6,525 nt of DNA from contig CAJULU010000023.1 of the NCBI GenBank assembly GCA_910587575.1, forward strand, positions 49,456-55,980. Direction: 5' to 3'. Position 1 is the stretch's first letter. Each line of letters starts with the position of its first letter. The notes below the pieces were generated by a model that saw only the letters and a list, made by a program, of their open reading frames with translations, had not been told where the DNA came from and searched no databases. The position numbers were made by a program, and so were the translations under genes. The DNA is from an uncultured Dorea sp. (lineage in GTDB: Bacteria; Bacillota; Clostridia; Lachnospirales; Lachnospiraceae). Positions 1-4,215 of the stretch are shown piece by piece.

Positions 1-2
1 AT

Positions 3-443
3 GAGCCGCTCTGTCATTCCAAAAATATACGGCTCAGGCTCCTGCTGCCCGATGAGATAATTCCCTGTGTCTCCGGTCATGCACCCTGGATTCACCAGAT
101 GCTTTCGATCTTTCTTGATAATGCGATTGCCTATGGATGTGCGGGAGGCGGGGATTTCCCTAATGAGAAAGCAGGAATTGAGATTCGTGCCGGGATGGAT
201 GGCAGGAAAGTAGCGGTTTCTGTCTCGGATCACGGACCGGGGATTCCAAAGGAACAGAAATCTATGATTTTTGACCGGTTCTACCGGGGGGATGCTTCCC
301 GGAAGGAAAAAGAACATTTTGGACTGGGGCTTTCCATTGCACAGACGCTGGCACATCAGTCGGGGACAGAGATTGAAGTCCTGGATACGGAGGGCGGGGG
401 ATGTACGTTTCGGGTGGAATTTGAAATGTGCGAAAGGGCGTGA
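3..443 (+). CDS. Sensor histidine kinase, C-terminal ATPase domain (5' end outside window)
   Basis: The frame is open from base 3, so this is the last 146 residues of a larger protein; the ATG at 99 is an internal Met. It is a GHKL/HATPase_c domain, the ATP-binding half of a two-component sensor kinase that phosphorylates its own His and then a response regulator. Visible boxes in order are the N box (IFLDNAIAYG, about residues 36-45), G1 (DHGPGIP, 76-82), F box (IFDRFYRGD, 89-97) and G2 (FGLGLSIA, 106-113), ending in the usual beta strands (GGGCTFRVEFE). Sensor and DHp regions would lie upstream. The domain looks intact and base composition is richer in GC than the island. The stop lies only about 8 bp before the first island-repeat sequence, so the gene is either the chromosomal border or cargo of an older unit. 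Confidence 0.9.
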   Translation, partial: EPLCHSKNIRLRLLLPDEIIPCVSGHAPWIHQMLSIFLDNAIAYGCAGGGDFPNEKAGIEIRAGMDGRKVAVSVSDHGPGIPKEQKSMIFDRFYRGDASRKEKEHFGLGLSIAQTLAHQSGTEIEVLDTEGGGCTFRVEFEMCERA

Positions 444-474
444 GACTGCCGCCAGATACCTTGCTGCATTGAAA

Positions 475-511
475 AAGAGGCGTTTCCTCCTATTTAGGAA
501 TCACGCCTCTT
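475..511 (-). terminator. Intrinsic terminator hairpin next to att core, copy 1
   Basis: AAGAGGCG pairs with CGCCTCTT, and inner GGAA/TTCC pairs extend the stem. On the minus strand the stem is followed by TTTTTC, giving a rho-independent terminator for transcripts leaving the att/tRNA side. The same hairpin sits 6-7 bp left of every att core in the window, so it travels with the element ends. Confidence 0.75.
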
Positions 512-517
512 ATTAAG

Positions 518-539
518 TCGGGGTAACAGGATTCGAACC
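518..539 (-). repeat. att core copy 1: duplicate of tRNA-Pro 3' end
   Basis: All 22 bases are identical to the 3' end of the intact tRNA-Pro gene at 5482-5503 (T-loop half plus acceptor strand and discriminator base). The sequence on either side differs from the tRNA, so this is a core duplication of the kind left by tyrosine-integrase insertion at a tRNA 3' end, not a degraded tRNA gene. Confidence 0.88.
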
Positions 540-699
540 CCTTGGCCTGTTTCAAAAGCCTTGTTAATCCCCTGTTTGAACAAGGGGATTGAGATCGCCG
601 CACGACTTTTCAAGGGTTCTTTTCTTTTGCAGTCGCCGATTCGTCGCCGCAAAATCCTCGTAATCCTTACCCTGTCTGCCCCCACTTTTTATGCTAATT
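540..699. other. Putative attachment-site arm region, copy 1
   Basis: This sequence between the core and the integrase 3' end is conserved in copies 1, 2 and 3. It holds a near-palindrome (566-590, AATCCCC...GGGGATT), an alternative stem CCTTGTT/AACAAGG (559-565 with 579-585), and three TCGCCG motifs. Its place between core and int fits the arm-binding region of a tyrosine-integrase attP. That role is inferred from position and repeats only. Confidence 0.5.
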
Positions 700-826
700 C
701 TAATTATTAACTACAATCTACGTTTTGTCAAATGTTTTCTCCAATCTCTCCATATCTGCAATGGTTTTCTGCATTAGTGGGTGTCGGTAACGCTTGGTAC
801 TCTGGATTGTGCTGTGACCGCCCGTA
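700..826 (-). pseudogene. Tyrosine integrase, C-terminal remnant, copy 1
   Basis: On the minus strand this reads GGHSTIQSTKRYRHP followed by LMQKTIADMERLEKTFDKT. This is the end of a phage/ICE-type tyrosine recombinase: the box II GHS...Y segment with the presumed nucleophile Tyr in KRYRHP, then the C-terminal helix. The upstream Arg and HxxR boxes and the whole N-terminal half are missing. Relative to copies 2 and 3, a GAG codon has become TAG at 718-720, six sense codons before the ancestral stop at 700-702. The break with unrelated sequence is at about 826, where it meets a ribbon-helix-helix fragment tail to tail. Confidence 0.8.
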
Positions 827-907
827 CTAAAGATATTAGATTCTGGTGCAAAAAGTGTAAACGGTTATATTGTTCAGGCTGTAACCGAAAAATTAGATAG
901 AAACTAA
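827..907 (+). pseudogene. C-terminal fragment of a ribbon-helix-helix (CopG/Arc-like) protein
   Basis: The last 26 codons before a TAA read ...DSGAKSVNGYIVQAVTEKLDRN. The pattern GKSVNxYIVxAVxEKL matches the second helix and end of Arc/CopG/HicB-type ribbon-helix-helix repressors, which often act as antitoxins or element regulators. The N-terminal strand and first helix are missing: the frame runs directly into the integrase remnant at about 826. Both genes therefore lost their 5' parts at one junction, consistent with one internal deletion of unit A. The family call rests on a short match; a different small helical protein is possible. Confidence 0.45.
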
Positions 908-1013
908 AATTTCATAGCCATTTCTATTCATTATAATACGTTATCGTTATGTTTTTTAACCAATTTATATATGCCGATATCGTGTTATTTTTGTGTCTTT
1001 TTCCGACATTGTA

Positions 1014-1033
1014 ATAACACGATATCGTGTTAT
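1014..1033. promoter_or_regulatory. 20-bp perfect palindrome, likely operator
   Basis: ATAACACGATATCGTGTTAT is a perfect palindrome. CGATATCGTGTTAT, most of the same site, also occurs at 975-988 in direct orientation, 25 bp upstream. The stretch 908-1062 is AT-rich, has no credible gene, and lies between a repressor-like fragment (827-907) and the promoter of the 58-aa gene. This arrangement fits a repressor-binding region, but there is no direct evidence of what binds. Confidence 0.45.
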
Positions 1034-1062
1034 GATAATCTCAACACCAAACAACAAAGCAC

Positions 1063-1094
1063 CTTGACAATTCAATAAAGGCTTTACACCTTTT
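1063..1094 (+). repeat. Inverted repeat, left arm (partner 1364-1395)
   Basis: The reverse complement of this 32-bp stretch matches 1364-1395 at 29 of 32 positions (shared core CTTTATTGAATT). The pair encloses the 58-aa gene and its promoter. The right arm is an intrinsic terminator; the left arm keeps only part of that stem and overlaps the -35 box. Confidence 0.8.
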
Positions 1095-1111
1095 ATATAA
1101 TCCGCTATACT
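1083..1111 (+). promoter_or_regulatory. Sigma-A-type promoter for the 58-aa gene
   Basis: The -35 box is TTTACA (1083-1088) and the -10 box TATACT (1106-1111), with exactly 17 bp between them. The ATG at 1160 follows 48 bp downstream with a GGTGGTG ribosome binding site. The -35 box lies inside the left inverted-repeat arm. Confidence 0.55.
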
Positions 1112-1159
1112 GATTATAACACTCAACTTTTGTTTCAATATGGTAAAGGTGGTGAAAGG

Positions 1160-1336
1160 ATGGTACAAGATATGACGCTTGATGAACTAAAACAAATTAC
1201 GATTGACTATTATGTAAATTTACAACGTATTAAAAAGGCTGATACAGGTAATAATCCAGAATTAGAGTATCAGTTAAAAGTATACAAAAACAAACTTGCT
1301 TCTTTAGGTATACCATCTGAAGAATATGAGATGTAA
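1160..1336 (+). CDS. Small hypothetical element protein, 58 aa
   Basis: I do not recognise a named family. The protein begins MVQDMTLDELKQITIDYY and is hydrophilic and probably helical, with no membrane segment, signal peptide or Cys motif. It ends LASLGIPSEEYEM. ATG 1160 is chosen because AAAGGTGGTG precedes it at good spacing; an in-frame TTG at 1130 has no ribosome binding site. A sigma-A-like promoter lies upstream and an intrinsic terminator downstream (1369-1412), so it looks like a self-contained gene. It sits directly before a J-domain pseudogene in the same orientation, suggesting both come from the same lost conjugative or integrative element. A coding role is likely from promoter, ribosome binding site and terminator; function is unknown. 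Confidence 0.65.
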   Translation: MVQDMTLDELKQITIDYYVNLQRIKKADTGNNPELEYQLKVYKNKLASLGIPSEEYEM

Positions 1337-1363
1337 CAACTAAATAACCGTAACCACTTAATC

Positions 1364-1395
1364 AAAAGGTGCAAAGTCTTTATTGAATTATCAAG
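1364..1395 (+). repeat. Inverted repeat, right arm (partner 1063-1094)
   Basis: See the left arm: 29 of 32 positions match in inverted orientation. Allowing a one-base gap, the match extends a little into the GCTTTG that forms the closing side of the terminator stem. Confidence 0.8.
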
Positions 1396-1412
1396 GGCTT
1401 TGCACTCTTTTT
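1369..1412 (+). terminator. Intrinsic terminator after the 58-aa gene
   Basis: GTGCAAAG (1369-1376) pairs with CTTTGCAC (1398-1405) and is followed by TCTTTTT. It lies about 30 bp past the stop of the 58-aa gene and before the J-domain pseudogene's ribosome binding site, so it separates the two transcripts. Confidence 0.65.
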
Positions 1413-1439
1413 ATATTTACAGGTTATAGAGGTTGAGAT

Positions 1440-1819
1440 ATGAATACTTATTTTAAGAACGTTCAGACATTGGACGAACTCAGGAAACAATACAAGGACT
1501 TGCTAAAGAAGTATCACCCTGATAACAGCGGCTCATAAGAGACTATCAAGGCAATCAATGTCGAATATGAGAAGCTATTCAAGATATTAAAGGATAAGCA
1601 TTCACGGCAGGATACGGCAGACAACAAGACATCTGACAAACAATCATCGAAATCATTGGCGCATGGTTGTGGATCTCGGGCAATACCTATCCTCACAGGA
1701 AAGAATTGAAAGGACTTGGTTTCAAATACGCAAGTCAGAAAAAGTATTGGTTCTGGCATTCTGAGTCATTTAGAAAGAAAAGCCATAGGCAGTTGTCCAT
1801 GGATGATATCCGTGGTTAT
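1440..1819 (+). pseudogene. J-domain (DnaJ-like) protein of mobile elements, disrupted
   Basis: From ATG 1440 (ribosome binding site AGAGG, 7 bp upstream) the frame reads MNTYFKNVQTLDELRKQYKD then LLKKYHPDNSGS, a J-domain start with the HPD motif (residues 26-28) that in DnaJ-type proteins stimulates Hsp70. TAA at 1536-1538 interrupts it where ETIKAINVEYEKLF clearly continues the family. The frame then shifts near 1640-1655, and similarity resumes in another frame with IIGAWLWISGNTYPHRKELK, GLGFKYASQKKYWFWHSE and SMDDIRG. That segment is the C-terminal domain often seen in these proteins in Clostridia and Streptococcus mobile elements. The family's central linker seems partly deleted. Recognisable similarity ends near 1819, although that frame stays open to 1921; 1820-1928 holds nothing I can identify. 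A nonsense codon plus a frameshift make it a pseudogene. Confidence 0.75.
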
Positions 1820-1928
1820 CTTCCCCATCTACTTCATTCTCAATATTTACTTTTCTTCGATTTCCTTACTCGAATCACCGCACCGATTTACAACTGCAAA
1901 ATCAATCACTTTTCCGTCTGAAAGGCAA

Positions 1929-1982
1929 TCATTCCAAAACCGTCGCCATATAGGGGGCGCAGACGTCGCCGTCCATCGTCAT
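1929..1982 (-). pseudogene. Truncated copy of the right-end module ORF (17 codons)
   Basis: It reads MTMDGDVCAPYMATVLE and then TGA. The same first 17 residues open a 40-codon ORF at 4216-4338. Over these 17 codons the two copies differ at only three bases, all silent (GAT/GAC, CCG/CCC, CTG/TTG); the next codon is TGT there and TGA here. No Shine-Dalgarno is visible. It is either a decayed small gene or the start of one cut off at the boundary of conserved sequence at about 1929. Confidence 0.45.
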
Positions 1983-2049
1983 TCAATGTTTTTTTTCGTA
2001 CTTAGATGTACGAACCATTCTTCCCGCCAGATACCTTTCTGCATTGAAA
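1930..2049. repeat. Right-end module of unit A (partner 4286-4403)
   Basis: This stretch runs from ATTCCAAAACCGTCGCC to CTGCATTGAAA. It matches 4286-4403 closely and contains the same small ORF start and the same inverted repeat (CGTACTTAGATGTACG region, 1985-2019; partner 4341-4373). Only its last 25 or so bases are found at 451-474, and it is absent before copy 3. It lies directly left of the terminator hairpin and att core, so it is inferred to be the element end distal to int. Confidence 0.7.
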
Positions 2050-2086
2050 AAGAGGCGTTTCCTCCAATTCAGGAATCATGCCTCTT
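2050..2086 (-). terminator. Intrinsic terminator hairpin next to att core, copy 2
   Basis: Same hairpin as at 475-511: AAGAGGCG pairs with GCCTCTT and one changed base (CATG for CACG) weakens the stem slightly. On the minus strand it is followed by a short T run. Confidence 0.65.
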
Positions 2087-2092
2087 ACTCAG

Positions 2093-2114
2093 TCGGGATA
2101 ACAGGATTCGAACC
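2093..2114 (-). repeat. att core copy 2: duplicate of tRNA-Pro 3' end
   Basis: 21 of 22 positions match the tRNA-Pro 3' end at 5482-5503; the single difference is A for G at 2098. It marks the boundary between units A and B. Confidence 0.85.
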
Positions 2115-2275
2115 CCTTGGCCTGTTTCAAAGGCCTTGATAATCCCCTGTTTGAACAAGGGGATTGAGATCGCCGCACGACTTTTCAAGGGTTCTTTTCT
2201 TTTGCAGTCGCCGATTCGTCGCCGCAAAATCCTCGTAATCCTTACCCTGTCAGCCCCCACTTTTTCATCCTAATT
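2115..2275. other. Putative attachment-site arm region, copy 2
   Basis: Nearly identical to 540-699, including the AATCCCC...GGGGATT near-palindrome (2141-2165), the TCGCCG motifs and the TAATCCTTACCCTGTC stretch. The role as integrase arm region is inferred from position. Confidence 0.5.
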
Positions 2276-2430
2276 CTAATTTTTAACTACAATCTCCGTC
2301 TTGTCAAATGTTTTTTCCAATACCTCCATAACTCTCCATATCTGCAATAGTTTTCTGCATTAATGGATATTGGTAACGCTTGGTACTCTGGATTGTGCTG
2401 TGACCACCCATACTCGTCATTGACAGTTCA
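2276..2430 (-). pseudogene. Tyrosine integrase, C-terminal remnant, copy 2
   Basis: On the minus strand, SMGGHSTIQSTKRYQYP continues as LMQKTIADMES. A 10-bp insertion (within 2320-2332, resembling a local duplication of CTCCATA) then shifts the frame to YGGIGKNI and stop. Without the insertion the end would match copies 1 and 3. This copy extends a little further upstream (ELSMTSMGGHS) than the others, but no further recombinase boxes can be recognised. It cannot encode a working recombinase. Confidence 0.72.
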
Positions 2431-2497
2431 CACACACCCTCCTGTACACAGTCCCATCCGGCATAATGAACAATTTAACCCTTGGACTGTCAGCCCG

Positions 2498-2674
2498 TCA
2501 TTTACTTGGACTCTGCTTTTGCTGATTCAAAATAAACGGTGTCATTTTCTCCATAAGTTCCTTTGATAAACGTTCTCCCTTCTCTTTCAACAATCTTTCC
2601 TGTTCCTCTTTTGCCCACTCTATAGCTTTCAACTGTTCCTCTAACCGTTCACTTAAGATAGCGCGTTCCGACAT
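2498..2674 (-). CDS. Small charged helical protein, 58 aa, downstream of zeta toxin
   Basis: The family is not recognised. The protein starts MSERAILSERLEEQLKAIEW and is rich in Glu, Lys and Leu through EEQERLLKEKGERLSKELMEK, so probably one long amphipathic or coiled-coil helix, followed by TPFILNQQKQSPSK. ATG 2674 is chosen for the strong AGGAAGGGG site 7 bp upstream; an in-frame TTG further up lacks one. It starts 48 bp after the zeta-toxin stop on the same strand with no terminator between, so it is probably the third gene of that operon. It might be an operon regulator or second antitoxin, or a leftover gene that once preceded the integrase; the sequence does not decide. Confidence 0.6.
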   Translation of the reverse strand: MSERAILSERLEEQLKAIEWAKEEQERLLKEKGERLSKELMEKMTPFILNQQKQSPSK

Positions 2675-2722
2675 AAAGAATCCCCTTCCTATCAAATTGA
2701 CCCTGCTACTGCTTATTCATCT

Positions 2723-3277
2723 TTAGAATATCCCTTCAAACCACTTAGGTACTTTACGGGCCATCCTTACCGATTTCCCATTTTTATAAATTGCAAATCT
2801 TTCAAATTCCACAGTATTATCATAAAACGCTACAAAATCACATTTAGGCAAGACAATCTTTAAATTATAAAGTGTATCTATATATCCTTTTTCAATATCC
2901 TTTTCTGGTATCCCATGTCCCCCTTCTTGCACACGTTCCAATACTCTTCTCTTTGCAATATCTACACTTTCAACTCCAACATAATGTAGTTCTATAAAAT
3001 ATCCTTTTTTCTTTGCCTTATCAATATTATTCAGGATGGACTTCCCACATAACGTAGTTTCTTGATTAAATGTAATTTCTTCATTTAAATATTGGGCAAT
3101 ACGCTTCACTGCAACTTTTCCAGCCCTCATAACGTCTACTGCATTTCTCCAGTCTCCAAATTCTTTTAAAATTTCGTCTGTATTTACTCTTGGCATATTC
3201 TGCAGATTGGGTAATGTCTGATATAAAGTCGATTTTCCTGCACCATTCACTCCTGCTATCAAGACATATTTTTTCAC
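2723..3277 (-). CDS. Zeta-toxin-family P-loop kinase, 184 aa
   Basis: It resembles COG4185/zeta-toxin-like proteins (Pfam Zeta_toxin). Characterised zeta toxins phosphorylate UDP-N-acetylhexosamines and block wall synthesis; the substrate of this subgroup is not shown here. Visible are Walker A GVNGAGKST (residues 9-17), NTDEIL (32-37), the ETTL segment after FNQ (72-75), and the family signature GGHGIPEKDIEKGYIDTLYNL split around residues 119-139. Many relatives have Arg-Arg in that helix (IxRRY) where this one has Lys-Gly, a possible loss of an ATP-contacting Arg. Length is normal for the family. The start is GTG 3277, whose G overlaps the last base of the antitoxin stop, implying translational coupling. 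It is cytoplasmic, with no signal peptide or membrane segment. Confidence 0.85.
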   Translation of the reverse strand: MKKYVLIAGVNGAGKSTLYQTLPNLQNMPRVNTDEILKEFGDWRNAVDVMRAGKVAVKRIAQYLNEEITFNQETTLCGKSILNNIDKAKKKGYFIELHYVGVESVDIAKRRVLERVQEGGHGIPEKDIEKGYIDTLYNLKIVLPKCDFVAFYDNTVEFERFAIYKNGKSVRMARKVPKWFEGIF

Positions 3278-3456
3278 TAAAACAGCTTCCTTTCTATTAC
3301 CTGCCTTTGCTTTCTTTGTAGCAAAAAATTACCTACCATTTCATAAAAATCTCTTTGCTCTTCTGTTTCAGCCTCCAAAACAAGCTGCAATGTATCTTCT
3401 GGTTGAAGAAATTTTATTTCCTCATATATTTTTTCAAATTTTTTAACATCACACAT
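3277..3456 (-). CDS. Small antitoxin partner of the zeta-type toxin, 59 aa
   Basis: It reads MCDVKKFEKIYEEIKFLQPE, continues DTLQLVLEAETEEQRDFYEM and ends QRKQRQVIERKLF. It is acidic and helical, with no DNA-binding motif visible. An AGAGGTGA ribosome binding site lies 4 bp before ATG 3456. The TAG stop overlaps the toxin's GTG by one base, the usual antitoxin-first order and coupling. It is shorter than the classical epsilon antitoxin (about 90 aa) and not obviously homologous, but small proteins like this commonly precede COG4185-type toxins. The antitoxin role is inferred from position, size and overlap; the gene itself is well supported. Confidence 0.75.
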   Translation of the reverse strand: MCDVKKFEKIYEEIKFLQPEDTLQLVLEAETEEQRDFYEMVGNFLLQRKQRQVIERKLF

Positions 3457-3484
3457 ACAATCACCTCTAAATATATCTGTTACT

Positions 3485-3490
3485 ATTATA
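3485..3490 (-). promoter_or_regulatory. Probable -10 box for the zeta TA operon
   Basis: TATAAT on the minus strand lies 28 bp before the antitoxin ATG. Seventeen bp further upstream is TATAAA (3508-3513), a poor -35 match, so the promoter may be weak or need help. The flanking TACTATTAT/TACTAATAT near-repeats (3481-3501) could be an operator. Confidence 0.35.
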
Positions 3491-3531
3491 CAATACTAAT
3501 ATTACTTTTTATAGGTGTTTTTTAATCTAAA

Positions 3532-3568
3532 AAGAGGCGTTTCCGCCAATTCAGGAATCACGCCTCTT
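3532..3568 (-). terminator. Intrinsic terminator hairpin next to att core, copy 3
   Basis: AAGAGGCG pairs with CGCCTCTT as in copy 1; on the minus strand it is followed by TTTTAG. The right-end module that precedes it in copies 2 and 4 is absent here: the sequence immediately left is the zeta operon promoter region. Confidence 0.68.
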
Positions 3569-3574
3569 ACTCAG

Positions 3575-3596
3575 TCGGGGTAACAAGATTCGAACA
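3575..3596 (-). repeat. att core copy 3: duplicate of tRNA-Pro 3' end
   Basis: 20 of 22 positions match 5482-5503; the differences are A for G at 3586 and A for C at 3596. It marks the boundary between units B and C. Confidence 0.82.
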
Positions 3597-3756
3597 CCTT
3601 GACTTGTTTCAAATACCTTGCAAATCGCCCGTTTGCGCAAGGGGATTGACGTTGCTTCAATTCTTTTCAAGGGTTCTTTTCTTTTCCAGTCGCCGATTCG
3701 TCGCCGTAATTTCTTCGGAATCTTTAGACTGTCCGCCCCGACTTTCCATCCTAATT
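3597..3756. other. Putative attachment-site arm region, copy 3
   Basis: Related to 540-699 but more diverged. The paired TCGCCG motifs are kept, while the AATCCCC/GGGGATT stem is broken by mismatches. The alternative stem is kept with a compensating change: CCTTGC (3616-3621) pairs with GCAAGG (3637-3642), where copy 1 has CCTTGT with ACAAGG. Confidence 0.5.
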
Positions 3757-3866
3757 CTAATTATTAACTACAATCTCCGTTTTGTCAAATGTTTTCTCCA
3801 ATCTCTCCATATCTGCAATGGTTTTCCGCATTAGTGGGTGTTGGTAACGCTTGGTACTCTGGATTC
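3757..3866 (-). pseudogene. Tyrosine integrase, C-terminal remnant, copy 3
   Basis: On the minus strand it reads IQSTKRYQHPLMRKTIADME then RLEKTFDKTEIVVNN and TAG at 3757-3759, which appears to be the ancestral C-terminus. It keeps the presumed catalytic Tyr (KRYQHP) but breaks before the GGHS motif at about 3866, further into the gene than copies 1 and 2. Between 3867 and 3926 the sequence is unrelated apart from a short resemblance to the arm region. Confidence 0.75.
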
Positions 3867-3926
3867 GTACAATCTGCAGCTTTGGTTATCTCAACAGGTA
3901 ACACGGTCTCCATAATCCTTAGCCTG

Positions 3927-4142
3927 TCATTTGTCCCGTAATTCAGACAATGTTTTATCTGTATATGGAATTGCGCCGACTAACGACTGAACGATATCTT
4001 TCACATTCTCCTTTTTTTCTACAGATTCTTTTTCTTCTGTTGGAAGGATAATAACCTCTAATTTCTGATTTTTAAAATTATCCGGTAATTTCATAATCGT
4101 CATCAAACTGCTTGCATCAACATATTTTCTTACAACTTCCAT
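3927..4142 (-). CDS. Antitoxin-like protein, 71 aa, apparently without its toxin
   Basis: It begins MEVVRKYVDASSLMTIMKLP and continues DNFKNQKLEVIILP, an acidic linker EEKESVEKKENVKD, then SLVGAIPYTDKTLSELRDK. This layout (short beta-rich N-terminal region, acidic linker, SLxGxIP...LxExR) is what I associate with small Clostridia antitoxins that usually end in an RxERLxKYE tail followed by a toxin gene. Here the stop comes right after ELRDK and no toxin follows; integrase-remnant sequence starts about 60 bp on. ATG 4142 is chosen because GAGGAA lies 7 bp upstream and the protein family starts there. An in-frame ATG at 4205 would add 21 residues without a ribosome binding site. The family assignment is from memory of pattern, not a named domain. 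Confidence 0.65.
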   Translation of the reverse strand: MEVVRKYVDASSLMTIMKLPDNFKNQKLEVIILPTEEKESVEKKENVKDIVQSLVGAIPYTDKTLSELRDK

Positions 4143-4215
4143 ATGAATTTCCTCGTGTATCTCTGAATCATTACTTTTTTCTAAATACAATATACTCGTA
4201 TTCATTTAACAGTAT

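Larger units (their letters stand above)
451..826. repeat. Island repeat copy 1: terminator hairpin, att core, arm region, integrase 3' remnant
   Basis: First of four copies of a composite repeat. In order it has a short tail of the right-end module (from CCGCCAGATACC), the hairpin at 475-511, the tRNA-Pro 3'-end core at 518-539, an arm region with hairpins and TCGCCG repeats (540-699), and a minus-strand integrase 3' end (700-826). Similarity to copy 2 (2028-2414) continues to TACT at about 828 and then stops abruptly. Copy 3 (3530-3865) shares the same order but ends sooner. Inferred to be an element junction: right end of one element, att, left end of the next. Confidence 0.88.

Noticed and set aside
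518..590. A possible second tRNA gene at the leftmost core
   Set aside because: Only the T-loop and acceptor 3' half match; there is no D arm, anticodon arm or 5' acceptor strand. It is an att core, not a tRNA.
965..1168. 67-codon minus-strand frame in the AT-rich region
   Set aside because: It is made partly of the palindrome read twice (ITRYR repeated), has no ribosome binding site and overlaps the promoter of the 58-aa gene.
1716..2273. 185-codon plus-strand frame running through the J-domain 3' end, right-end module and att copy 2
   Set aside because: It crosses several unrelated repeat modules and the tRNA-derived core, and the real similarity in 1655-1819 is in another frame.
3604..3834. 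76-codon plus-strand frame over arm region copy 3 and the int stub
   Set aside because: It is the reverse of the integrase remnant and arm region, with no ribosome binding site or family signal.
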